Shown: positions 51,340 through 63,651 of the stretch, in pieces
Layout: each line of letters starts with the position of its first letter
How positions within the stretch are numbered: position 1 is the first letter of the stretch
From: Aquilaria yunnanensis
Taxonomy: Eukaryota > Streptophyta > Magnoliopsida > Malvales > Thymelaeaceae
Assembly (NCBI GenBank): GCA_039654915.1
Contig: CM077599.1
Coordinates: 8,868,501-8,932,500, forward strand
Direction of reading: 5' to 3'
DNA length: 64,000 nt
Notes under the pieces: generated by a model
The model's input: the letters and a program-made list of their open reading frames with translations, nothing else
What the model was told of the DNA's origin: nothing
Databases searched by the model: none
Translations under genes and position numbers: made by a program

Positions 51340-53699
51340 TTTATTTTTTTCTATATATTCTATTTTTATATTTTTTTAATAAAAAATATCATCTTTTATA
51401 TATTTTTTTATTTATTTCATGACAATTATGTTAAAAATAATTAGAATACATATTAAAAAATGAAAAAAAATTATATTTGATGTTTTTCATTATAAACTAC
51501 TTTTTTTCTTTTTTATAAAAACAGGAACAATATGCGACGTGGTATATTCTATCATATACTTTTAATTTAGAAGATTTAATATACCTTACGGCATGAGGAT
51601 TGAATACCTTGTACAGGGGCGTAGCAAAAAAATTCAATCTAGGGGGCAGGGGCATGGCATGAGATGGGTTGTTAGCATATATAAATTTACAATCAATAAT
51701 AGAAGACACTAAATAATATTATATATAAACATATGAAATTTGAAAGTTTATAATAATTAAGTTCATTACAAAAGTTTACAACTTAAAATTCAATAGACAG
51801 ATTATATATATAGATACATGGAATTCAACAGTTTATAATAATTAAATTTAATTTAAAAATTAGTAGTTTTTTTTAATGAAATAAGTTCAATTTATAAAGT
51901 AAAAATGGTTACTTGAATTTTCTATTAATTATGAAAAAATTATTATACAAATTAAATTTATTATATAACACTTACCAGATAGTTCGAACTATGGCCTAAA
52001 AAATTGTTACTAGATAAATACTTTAAGTTAACAAATTTCATGCAATGGAACCAAAATGAAATATTTTTAATAGATTTAGAGCTAAAATGAAATGTTTTTA
52101 ATACATTTGGAACCAAAACAAAATGGTTAATAGGATAGGACTAAAAAATAATAATAATTAAAGAGTAAGGACTATTAAGCAATTTACTCAATAAGAAAAT
52201 GAGGGAGACTTGAACATGATAGTAACATATATTAAAGCCCCCTATTAATTATAAAACTTACAGCTAGGTACCTCATTGTAGTTTTTTACAATTTTATCAC
52301 ATATCCAACAACTCAATAAAAAATTTTAAAATGCTAGGGTTGCCCCGACCTTGTATGCAATGCAAGGAGGCTGATTATGTCCTACATGCAAAGAACCGAC
52401 ACCAAAAATGCATGTCGCAATGTCGATTGCCATACCAAAAAAAAAAAAAAAAACACATTTAATCAGCAAATTAAAGTTAGCATTGTACTCAGAGCAGGAG
52501 CGGGATACAAAGTCCAAATCATGAGCTGGGAACAAGAGTGTATGCGAGCAAGAAATAACAAAACACAACACCACAGCAGCTATACGCAGGAGGCGCTGGC
52601 CACTACCTAGCAACAGGCTTACGGTGATGGGAACGACGCTTCAGCAGGCGAACTTCTGGTGTCGCTTGAACCTCGGTTCTCGTAATGGTGGGTCGAATCC
52701 GGCCCAGTAATTGATGCCAAGGAAGAGCAGTTGAAGGGTGAGGGTCCGCTAGAATTAAAGAGACTTGAAATACCTTGGACGGTTGCGAGTTCGAGGATGA
52801 AAATACTGTACTCGGATGGACAATGTCGCACTTTCAGTGCATATCTGGCACGGCGGGAGGCCGGGCCATAGCCGTGGGGTTGGTCGGTGGAGCGGAGTGG
52901 AAGTTGGCTCATTAGGGGCGGGGGAAGCACGGTCTCGGAAGTGGACTTAAATTATACTTCGTTTAAGGGATTTATTCTATCTGGGATGTAAAGTAGTAAC
53001 AAATACAAATAATTTTGTTAGTAGAACTCTCCATTTCTCTCTCATCAGAAATCAATAAATGACGGATGTAAATTTAACTACAAGGTCGATTTGAGAAAAT
53101 TTGTTGAAAAGAGATTGTTAGTATTTATTTGTGTATATAATGATTATTATTTCAACTTATATATAATTAAAACCCTATAATTTAATGAGCCAAAAAATAC
53201 TTTTAAAATATTTTTTATAAAATGGTAAGTATTTTTTTTATTAATTTTTATTTTTTGAAGCTTTTCAACAAAAAAAATCATAAAAATCAATTACTTTATA
53301 AATATGGTTCACCTAATGATTCTTTAGATTGATTATTAAACATAGAGACAAAGTAAAATTAAAAATAATCTCTAACAACCAGTTATTTTTGTAGTTGTTC
53401 CAAGTACATGTATGCTTAGAAAGAGTTGAGTATGCATTGGTTCGTGTCAGATCTTTTGTAAAATTGAACCAACTTGAAATAACTATAGAAATTCAACTCA
53501 ACTCAAATCAAGAACCAAAAGTAGTCAGAATCATGGTCTAGCTTTTTCTTGTTCTAGTTCTCATTCTTTTTTAGTTGAATCATATCGTATACTAGTATAC
53601 TTGTAATGGCTACAAATTTCAATAAAATTTCATTCAAAATAAATGTTGAAGAACATAAAATAACTATAGATCCATTAATATTCACCGTATTAAGAAATA
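51340..53699. other. spacer, one GC-rich island
   Basis: Mostly AT-rich. 52610-52950 is GC-rich and open on the minus strand for 103 codons (52930-52619), Ser/Pro-rich with no recognisable domain. Its origin is unknown. Confidence 0.3.
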
Positions 53700-54152
53700 A
53701 GGATATTTACAATTTACCCACTGATGTTTAGGTGAAATTACATTTTACCTCTTCTGTTTAAAAAACCTACACTTTACCGTCTGTCTTTTTAATAAAATCC
53801 AACAGTAACTTCTAAATTTTTAATTTAGATTATACGATTGTCATCTTTAAATAATTTTTATTTTATAATATTTTTTATAATTAATTCACATTTAAAACAA
53901 TACTGTTTTTAAAATTGAAAGAAATGTAGAAAGAAAAAAAGTGATAATTTAAAATGTCCATTAACTGTAAAAAAAAAATACTATACTAATTGAAATTACT
54001 GGAAGATGGCTACCGTAATATCTAAATTAATATTTTAGAAGTTAATATCAGACTGTATTAAAAATGTAAAGGGCAAAATGTATATTTCTGAAACAAAATA
54101 GGACAAAATGTAATTTCACATAAATTTTAGGAGGTAAATTATAATTAACCCT
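53700..54152. mobile_element. MITE with ~150-bp TIRs, MULE-like (453 bp)
   Basis: A perfect 8-bp duplication AAGAAATA flanks it (53692-53699 and 54153-54160). The left end AGGATATTTACAATTTACC matches the inverted right end AGGGTTAATTATAATTTACC. The arms stay similar for about 150 bp, with shared GTGAAATTACATTTT, TAACTTCTAAA and CATCTT blocks. Confidence 0.75.
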
Positions 54153-54160
54153 AAGAAATA

Positions 54161-54971
54161 TTGAGTATGATACATCTAAGTATAAATACGCATTTAGTTA
54201 GTACTTTGAAAAAGTAACACATTAAGTTACAAAATTTATTAAGGAAACGACCATCATATGTCCTAAGTTGAAAAAAAACCTCCATAATATAGTGTCAAAT
54301 AAATGAATATATGGGTAAATATGTAATTTCATAAATTTATAATATAGTTAAACATACGCTTTCGATTCAGTTCTATTTTAAGTTAATTCAACATGGACCT
54401 GAAACCAACCCAGAGGTCGATGAATTTTTCGGTAATAGAATCAACCCACAACCTATCATTAATTTTTACACACTCAAACTAGCTTAATAGGCATGATTTG
54501 GGTTGGCTCTTAGTTTTACCCAACTCATATTCACCCTTGATTTAGGGCACAAGAGGGAGGACAACTACATCCCTAATTGCTAAGGTTGTTATTGGGTCGG
54601 ATTATGTATTCCCTAATTACTAATGTTAGATGCCCTACTTGCAATCTACTCATCATGAATCTTGTGGATAAGTTTTACATTCGTATCCTACCAACTTTTA
54701 AGTAAGATAAGTTTGGTAAAACTCATCTACTCATCACACTTCTTAGGCATAAGCATTTAAATACATTTCAAAGGAAAATATCATATCAAGAGTAATTATA
54801 GACAGCTGAATCATACGAAATAACCAAATCAAGAAAACAACAGTACAAGCAACAATGCACCCGTATCACTTCAGCTAGAATAACCAAATCATGAAATCAA
54901 TACTTGCAATATTGTACCCATACTAACACTTAAGCTAATTGGAACCGAAACAGGTACCCAGCTAGTACTAA
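54161..54971. other. spacer left of the CACTA element
   Basis: AT-rich. No gene seen. The three bases before the element are TAA; the matching TSD would be to the right of the window. Confidence 0.4.
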
Positions 54972-54989
54972 CACTACTAAAAATTCGTC

Positions 54990-55887
54990 GATTTCCAACT
55001 GCCCTCATTTCCAACGGTTAAGCAGTTGGAAATTTCCAACTGCCAAAACCGTTGGAATGAGGAGAAAAGTTTTTCCAACTGCCTAGCAGTTGGAAGTTTT
55101 AGAGTATTAAATTTACATAATATATACAATCTTTCCAACGGTTGAAGCCGTTGGAAAATGGGGGAAAATATGGATTTTTTTGGTAAATTATATAAATTTA
55201 GATAATATATAATATTTCCAACGGCTAAAACCGTTGGATAATGGGAAAATATTGATTTTATGCGTAAATTATATAAATTTACATAATATTTAATCTTTCC
55301 AACGGCTTAAGCCGTTGGAAAATGTGGGATTTATGGATTTTGTTGGTAAATTACATAAATGTAAACATATATAATTTTACCAACGGCTAAAGCCGTTGGA
55401 AAAAGGGGAAAAATGATTTTTCTGGTAAATTACATAAACTTAGATAATATCATATTTGGAAATTGTGGGAATTTTATATATATATAACTTCCAACGGCTT
55501 CAACCGTTGGAAAATGTAGGTAAATTACTGGATTTTGCCTGCAATTTGAATTTTTTATAGTTCCAACGGCTTTAGCCGTTGGAGAAGGAAGAAATTATGT
55601 ATATATTACTTCCAACGGCTTAAGCAGTTGGAAAATGGGTAAATTAATAGATTTTCTACAAAAATTGGATTTAATACACTTCCAACGGCTTAAGCCGTTG
55701 GAAAATAAATAGTTTGTATTTCTTCCTTCCAACGGCTATAACAGTTGGAAAATTAAGTAGGCAATTTTTAGTTTGAAAGTTTTCCAACGGCTGAGACCGT
55801 TGGAAATGGAAAGGAATTGTATTTTGTGCGTTTAATGAAACGGTGCGTTTTATTTTACGATTTCCAACGGCCTAGCCGTTGGAAAAA
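54990..55887. repeat. CACTA subterminal palindrome array
   Basis: About a dozen inverted-repeat units, each TTCCAACGGCT, a 2-4 bp centre, then AGCCGTTGGAA, at roughly 50-110 bp spacing (near 55012, 55138, 55217, 55295, 55380, 55489, 55561, 55611, 55681, 55727, 55782, 55862). Units nearest the terminus use the variant CCAACTGC / GCAGTTGG. The half-site matches or closely matches the MSA consensus YCYAACGGYYA. Known CACTA biology predicts binding of the TNPA-like protein here. Confidence 0.9.
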
Positions 55888-58167
55888 AAGTTTTTAAATG
55901 ACCCCCCCCTAGCGCGAGTCGTCTTCTCCAGCTCGCTGCCATTTCGCGTCTCTCTCTCTCCTACCTTCTGTTTTCCTCACACAACACACACATTCACGTT
56001 TTGGTTCGTTTTTCCCGTGAAAACAACTTCGTCTACCTCAGTTATACGTGGATCTAGTGTCATTTCGGGAGATCTACAGGTTCGTTTCATTTTTTTACGG
56101 TTTTCGTTGATTTTTTTTTTCGATTTTTGCCTCGTTTCACTGTTTTGGTTGATAATGGATTGAATATTTTGGGTTTTATTGCATGATTGCAGTTCTTTGC
56201 GGCCATTTGAAGGTAGATAGAGCGTGATTTGAGGTAAGTTTGTTTATTTTATATTTTTTAAATTTTTATACGAATAAATACGCATTATCCGGATTTTTAG
56301 TTGTTTATTTGGTTTGAAATATATGCAATATTTGTGATTTTGGGTTGTTGATGGTTGGATGTGAATTTTTTAGGCTACCCATTGGAAATATATACAATTC
56401 CAAATTTATGCCTATTTTCTTTCAATTTTTTTTTTATTTTCGTGATGAATTATAAAATATGAAATTATTAGTGTTAATTGTATTGTTTAGGTACTATATT
56501 TATGTGTGAAGTTAGTTCAGATAATTAAAATTAGTAAATTATTATTTATACGTAAATTGTTTAGGTACTAAAGTTATGTATGAAATTAGTTATTATATTT
56601 CAAAATAATTAATAATTTTGATTTTAATAAAGTGTTTAGGTAGTATAATTATCTCTCAAATTAGTTGGAATAATTTTAAATATTAAATAAATAGTTTAAA
56701 GTACATTGTTTAGGTAGTATATTTTACAATTTGAAATTAGTTTTTATGGGTTTGTTTAATTTAGGTAGTACTTTTATGTGTAAAAGTAGTTAGTATATTT
56801 ACAAAAAAACTTTAATTACTAAGTAATTAAATATTTACAAATAGAAAATTCTTTGTTTTCTGTTAATGGTTTACGAAATATTTTTAAAAATATTTAAGTA
56901 CTAAGTATTAGTATATTTCCAAGTAGAAAATAAAATTGTTTTCCGTAAATTGTTTACAAATTTTTTTTTAAAATTTTTTTAAAGTTAGTATATATATTTA
57001 TGTCTCAATTTAGTTAGTATATTTAAAAATAATAATTAATGGTGGGATGTAAATTATTTAGGTAGTACATTTATGTCTCAAACGTAGTTTGTATATTTAA
57101 GAACAGAAAATAATTAGTTGGATGCTAACTTTTTGTAATTAGTATATTTGTGTGTTAAATTATTTAGCATATTTCAAAAATACCAAATGGATTTGGTTTG
57201 AAGTCAATTGTTTGGGTAATATATTTTTATGCCATGTACAATGGTTAATTGGAATTTTGAGCACAATGTTTTCATAATTGGCATTAATATAAATTTCTAT
57301 AGTATTTCTAGTAAGTTAATTTTATTTGATTAAGTTTGACCTTGAAAAATATTAATAATATTAAGTATTGTTATTTCTGATCTACCAAATCATTTATGAG
57401 TAATATCAATTATAATAATATTAATAGGTATAATAATAATATAATTTCTAGTATTTGGAACAATAAATAACTTTTTCTAACATTAGTAGTAAAGTAATAG
57501 TAGTAATACTATTACTACTATTGGCAATCTGTATGCCAATAATAAATCCAATAAGACAAATTATAATTTTAACTACCATTAATCACAGAGGAAGAATAAT
57601 AATAATAATAATAATACTAATTTATTATAATAAGAATAAGAAGAAGAATAATAATAAGAATATTAATAATAATATTACTAATAATAATTGTATATTGAAA
57701 TAGTACTAATAGTAATAGTAATAATAATAATAATAAGTATTATTATTATTATTATAATAAGCAATCCATTCAGAGTGATAATAATTAGAAAAAAAATACT
57801 AATAATATATAATTATTGAAACAATAATTTTTATGAGACGAGTTGTTGTAAAGTAATAGTAATAATAAGAGTACTCGCAAAAAGTAAATATATGGATAAA
57901 ATATTTATATGTAAAAGTAAAATCATTAACCCTACACGTTACATAAAATGTATTAAGTAACCCCTAAACCCATCAACGGGGTACCATTAACACTTATATG
58001 GATATCATATTATGAATTTCTTCCTATTACGTATACGTATTAACAGTAAACCTTAAATAAAATTCCAACTGCCTGGGCACCTTACGTAAACCTTAACTTA
58101 GTAATTACAGTTTCTGTATTTTAAAGGACATGGTTTAGATTAACTAAAAAAATAAATCTATTGGTAG
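55888..58167 (+). promoter_or_regulatory. transposase leader: noncoding exons and long intron
   Basis: After the array, a CT-rich stretch (55930-56070) fits the transcript start. Plausible noncoding exons end at CTACAG before GTTCGT (56078) and run 56193-56233 (before GTAAGT). A long AT-rich intron would then run from 56234 to the TTGGTAG acceptor at 58161-58167, six bases before the TNP2 ATG. A noncoding first exon with a long intron also occurs in other CACTA elements. Confidence 0.5.
57585..57765 (+). repeat. AAT/ATT-rich microsatellite region
   Basis: Imperfect AAT, AAG and ATT triplet runs within the leader intron. Confidence 0.8.
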
Positions 58168-58173
58168 GACTCC

Positions 58174-61100
58174 ATGGAACGTTGTTGGATGTATAGTAGT
58201 CGGTATTTACCGGGTCGAGTTGGGTACACAGAGGAGTGGGAAACAGGGATTGAGCAGTTCATAACATTCGCCTGTAGTAACCTAGCTCACATGGATGGAA
58301 ACAAAATACGTTGCCCGTGTAAGAGGTGTAAAAATTTGAGGTTTAAGTTTTGTGATGACGTGCGAGTGCATCTATACAGAGTGGGTTTCATGCCTCATTA
58401 CACCAACTGGACAGCTCATGGGGAGGCATTTACAGAGCCTCCGCAGCAGCCGTTTCATAATTCTGATGTGTATGAGCAGTCTGAGTACAGTTCAAATATA
58501 AACCCATATGCTCAAATGGTATTTGATGCAGCGGGTCCAAGTATGCATCAGAATTCCACTGATCAGGATCAACAACCTAATGAAGGGTTTAGAAAATTTT
58601 CTGAGTTACTGGACTCCGCTAGTACACCTCTTTGGGATGGATGTGATAAGCATTCTGAACTTTCTGCTGCAGTTCGGTTGTTAAACCTAAAAGCAGAATA
58701 TCATATACCAAGAGGGTGTTATGATGGTATCGCAACGTTGATGAAAGAGACGCAGCCAAGTGACAGCAAGATGCCATCCAATTGGTATGAGACGAAGAAA
58801 TTGGTTTCACAACTAGGTCTTGCCCATTTTAAAATTGATGCTTATGTAAACGACTGCATGTTGTTTTGGAATACTGATGAAGCTGCTTCAGAATGCAAGT
58901 TTTGTGGTGAATCTCGGTTTAAGCCGAGGACAAATGGGCGAGGTAAGGATAGAGCAAGGAAGACTATGCACTATTTACCACTCACTCCTCGGCTTCAGCG
59001 ACTATATGCTTCACTGTCAACTGCAGAGCACATGCGGTGGCATAGTGAGCATCGATCCGACCCAAATGTTTTAAAACATCCTTCAGATGGGGAAGCATGG
59101 AAGCATTTTGATTCCACGTACCCGTGGTTTGCAGCGGAAACCCGAAATGTTCGCCTTGGAGTTTGTTCTGATGCGTTCACGCCTTTCGGGTACTCTGGTA
59201 AACAATACTCATGTTGGCCTGTCATTGTTACACCCTATAATTTGCCTCCGTGGATGTGTATGAAGAAGCCATATATGTTTTTAACTGCATTGATACCTGG
59301 CCCTCGGAGTCCACGTCAGAATATTGATGTCTATTTACAACCACTTATTCATGAATTGAAGCAGCTATGGGAGGATGGGGTCGAAACATGGGATGTTTCA
59401 TTGAAACAAAATTTTCAGCTTCGCGCTTCGGTTTTGTGGACCATAAATGACTTCCCGGCTTATGGGATGTTGTCCGGATGGATGACTCATGGAAGGTTAT
59501 CGTGCCCTATTTGCATGGATTATAGTAAAGCTTTCCAACTTGAGCATGGAAGGAAAACGTCGTTCTTCGATTGTCATCGACAATTTCTAGAGTTGGATCA
59601 CCCATACAGAAGGAACAGAGTCTCCTTTAAGAGAGGAAAAGTTGAGAAATCGTTGCCTCCTGAGCGGTTCCCACCAGTAGCAATATTTGAACGTATCTCA
59701 CATTTGCCTTCTGTAGTTCGCAATGGACAGGTTGTAACCATACCAGGTTATGGCAGAACCCATAATTGGACAAAACGAAGTATTTTCTGGGAGCTACCGT
59801 ATTGGAAGACTAATTTGATCCGCCATAATTTGGATGTTATGCATATTGAGAAGAATGTGTTTGACAATATATGGAATACAGTGATGGATGTGACCAATAA
59901 AACTAAGGACAACGTGAAGGCGCGTAAAGACCTTGAGATTCTGTGCAGTCGATCAGAGCTACATTTAATTCCTCAGGGTGACGGCCGAGCAGTTAAACCT
60001 AAAGCCACATTTGCACTAAACAGAGAGCACAGAACTGATGTGCTTAATTGGGTTAAAACACTTAGACTCCCAGACGGGTATGTATCGAACCTTGCGAGGT
60101 GTGTTGACAGTAATGTAAGTCAACTGACAGGTCTGAAAAGCCATGACTGTCATGTAATGATGCAGAGGCTCCTCCCAATTGCACTTGAAGCAATGCCTGA
60201 TAATATATGGAAACCGTTGACCGAGTTAAGCCAATTCTTCCGAGATTTATGCTCCCCAGAGTTAGATGTGAACCACATGGTCGAGTTGGAAGCAAATATA
60301 CCTGTCATACTTTGTAAGTTGGAAAGAATTTTCCCACCGGCTTTTTTCGACTCGATGGAACATTTGCCGGTTCACCTACCTTACGAAGCAAGAGTTGGAG
60401 GCCCCGTTCAATATAGGTGGATGTACAAGTTTGAGCGTTGTATGCATGACCTGAAAATGAAGGTTTCAAATAAGGCTCATGTAGAGGGTTCAATTTGTGA
60501 AGCATATCTAATTGAGGAGACCTCTACATTTTGCTCTCACTACTTTGAATCCCATATCCCACATATGGCTACTCGAGTACCGCGTAATGATGATGGCGGC
60601 GAAGGACCATTTGATGAATCGGTGTGGTCTATATTTAGATACTCGGGTCGACCATATGGGGCATCAAGGTATCGCTATCTTGATGACAATGAATTGAGGG
60701 TCGCAGCTGCATATGTGTTACTGAACTGTAAGGAGGTGAAGCCGTACCTCGAGTAAGTGAAACAATACCCAAAGCTAAATATTTACATGTTTCTTTGAAA
60801 CAAAACTTTTATTCTTTTCTACTAACCTCATCCAGTTTATGCTCCATCGTCTTCTTATGCGATCTTGTAGTTTGTTCGTTGATGAGGTGTGTATGCATGC
60901 ACCCAATATTCAAATGGCAGACCTGGATGTCTACATTGAGAATAACTTTGAGACATGGCTTAGAAACTATGTAAGTTACTTACACTTCAAATTACCCATA
61001 TTTTGATAAATAACCAAAATACATATTTATATTATGACTGTCTGAAACTAGGTGAATGATGTACGAAACACTATCACGAACCGCTTCCTGTGGGATGTTA

Positions 61101-61828
61101 CATGTGGGCCATCTCGTCGTGTTGAGAGTTGGCCTGTTTACTTCATAAATGGGTACAAGTTCCACATTAGCGACTGGGGTCGCGACAAAGCAACATTTAA
61201 CAGTGGAGTATGTATTAGGACTTCGGGATCAAGTGAGGTTGAATGTGATTTTTATGGGGTGTTAGAAGAAATCATTCAACTGGAATATCCTGGGTGGCCA
61301 CATAAAAAAGTGGTATTGTTTAAGTGTTCTTGGTTTGACCCTACTCCAAATCGTGGCATTCGTGTTCACCAACAATATGGGATAGTTGAGGTTCGTGATG
61401 GTCGTCGATATGGGAAGTTTGACCCGTTCATTCTTGCATCCCAAGCTGATCAAGTTTACTACACCCATTATCCCACAAAGTCACGTGACAAAACGGGTTG
61501 GTTGGCGGTGTTGAAAATCAAACCTAGACGCATTGTTCATAATAATGTAGCTGATGTCGATGATGCATATCAGGAAGAATTGCAGGCCGGTGTGAACAGG
61601 TCTCCCATAATTATGGATGACCCAATCAACAATTTAGCAGAAACAGGTGTATGGGAAGCTGTGGAGGAAGACATGACATTGAGGGATGAAACTTTGGGAG
61701 ATGACGATTTCTCTGACAATGAGGAGTCCCTTGAAGGAAGTGATGATGAAAATGATTTTGAATCAGGGGATACTGATAGTGACGAATCAGAGAAATCAAA
61801 TTCAGATGAACTTGGAAACTCAGAATAA
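58174..61828 (+). CDS. TNP2-type CACTA transposase (TNPD-like)
   Basis: Three exons, 58174-60752, 60871-60970 and 61052-61828, with GTAAGT donors and AG acceptors, give an uninterrupted 1151-aa frame. N-terminal transposase-associated domain (about 3-80) has RCPCKRCKN and VGFMPHYTNWTAHGE. The tnp2 catalytic region (about 260-570) includes GSWM-like GWMTHGRLSCPICM and NLDVMHIEKNVFDNIWNT. A DUF4218-like region (about 640-770) has LPIALEAMPDNIW. The DUF4216-like domain in exon 3 has YFINGYKFHISDWGRD. An acidic Asp/Glu/Ser tail closes the protein. It would cut and join the element at its CACTA ends in the nucleus. No stop or frameshift was seen, so it may still be active. The start MERCWMY directly follows the acceptor and fits the family. 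Confidence 0.93.
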
Positions 61829-62009
61829 TGTAAACGTCCATATGTTATTGTATTATGTTATGTTCTTGTTTAGTAATTAACTTTTAAATTATATGTAAAC
61901 AGCAACTGGAACTTCAACTTGAAGCCTACAAATATGATTGAGCAAGTTTTATTTCAATGTTTGAATGTACTTTATGTAAACTTTTGTATGGGATTTCATA
62001 ATAATGTAG

Positions 62010-63651
62010 ATGCCACCTAAAGGAGATGCGACATATACACGTCGCCCAGGGAAAGGGCTATTTCAGCAAATGAAAGAAGTTTTAGCTGAACCAATAGCTA
62101 GACATGATCGGGCAGGCCAATCGGACTCCCATCATTCGGATGCACAGCCATCAACAGAACAAACACCTGTTCATCAGCCTCACCCTCCCAGAGGTGGTAT
62201 TCACATTGGTCCTACACGTGGTAGTGGTAGTCGGTCTACCCCGACCCCTGTAGTGGACCGGATGGTGGGAGTTCAGCTCGTCAGTCCGAAGTATCTCAAC
62301 CCCCGCAGCAGGGTCGTTTACGGATAGTACCTCACGGGAACACGTAAGTAATGCACCCGCTTGTACCAAATTAGTTTATTTAACATCTAGTATCTGAAGT
62401 CGCAGTAAGACTAATTTCATGAATTCTGTGAAACATCCACTGCATGTAGCTTCCTTCCATCACGAGCAACAAGGTTGGTCACTAGATGCTTCACCACACA
62501 CTTCAGGGGACATCATGACTGGACGAGCGCGAGTCCAGCAGATATTCAGGCGTGGTGGCGTGTATTTGAGGTTAGATGCTTGTTATAACTATTTCGCCTT
62601 TATCATCTATGTTGGAATCTATAGATCCGCTATATAGTTTTTATAAATATTAACGTGCAGGGATTATGTGAGTGGGATCCAGCCCACCATAATGAGGTCT
62701 ACCGCGTCTGGCATATGTTGGCGGCTAGTCATTACCGATATACGCTGGGGGACATCCGCCGTGAAAAGAATCCGGAGAAACGGCGAGCAAGGGCATCCTT
62801 TATGACCGACGCACAGTATGCAGAATTTGAGGAATGGTGGGCGTCGACGGAGTTTCTCGAGAAAAGTGCAAAGGGGAAGACAATACGATCTTCATCATCG
62901 CAGTCATCTAACTCAACAGGAGCAGCAAGTGCTACTTATGCAGGAGGTTCGGTTTCAATAACTGAACACCGAGAACGAATGGTAAAATTATGGTAAACTG
63001 TAACCTTAAATTCAACTTATTTACTTTGTAAAAAGATTAATGTTAGGACGTTTCCAATGTAGCGTGAAAAAGATCCGGAGAAAAGGGACCCTGGCTTGTT
63101 CAAGGTGATGCAGCAAACTTTCAAGAAAAAAAGCGGGGAATACGTTAACAGGCGCACTGAAGAAGTTGCGGTAATTATCATACTATAGAATTACAGTTTG
63201 AATAATTTCTGATCTTAATACTAATAACTTATCATTACTCTTTATGTAGGCAATAATAAATGCTGAGATTGAGGAAGCAACGCAGCAGCCGGATGAGGAT
63301 GGTGGCGCTCCTGACATAGATGAGGTTGCGATTATTAGTGCAGCTGCGGGGGGCAGGAAAAAAGGCCGTGTATTTGGACTTGGATCAGAACAACATGTTG
63401 TGCCTGGACGACGACGACCAGCGCTTACGCATGCTGGCCATGTTGATGTCACACAGACTCCGGAGTTCACTCAACAAGTACAGCGAGTCGTAGCGGAGCA
63501 AACTGCACAACAAGCATCACATTATGAGCGGAAGCTAGAGCGTCTGAAGAGGAGACAACGGCTTGAGCTCGAGTACATATGTAACTCAATTGGCATTCCA
63601 CTGCCCGCGCCTCCTGCAGATGATGATGATGATGACTCGGGATCGGATTAA
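62010..63651 (+). pseudogene. TNPA-like (Ptta/En/Spm, Transposase_24) gene with one frameshift
   Basis: Five exons with GT-AG borders: 62010-62343, 62450-62570, 62661-62981, 63063-63170, 63250-63651. The start is MPPKGDATYTRRPGKG. Exon 1 must change frame between 62231 and 62325: the opening frame stops at TAG 62325, while the frame that splices correctly (QPPQQGRLRIVPHGNT) has stops at 62222 and 62228 before it. One missing base, possibly in the C-run near 62245, explains this, and the exon total (1286 nt) is one short of a multiple of three. Later parts read VTRCFTTHFRGHHDWTS, WWASTEFLEKSAKGK and DPGLFKVMQQTFKKKSGEYV, typical of Transposase_24, with a charged coiled-coil-like C-terminus and an Asp-rich end. 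The expected role is binding subterminal repeats and aiding transposition. The break may be real or a sequencing error. Confidence 0.85.

Noticed and set aside
57521..57703. 60-codon ORF in the leader intron
   Set aside because: Ile/Asn repeats from triplet microsatellites.
58619..60697. Minus-strand and alternate-frame ORFs inside TNP2
   Set aside because: Shadows of the transposase coding frame.
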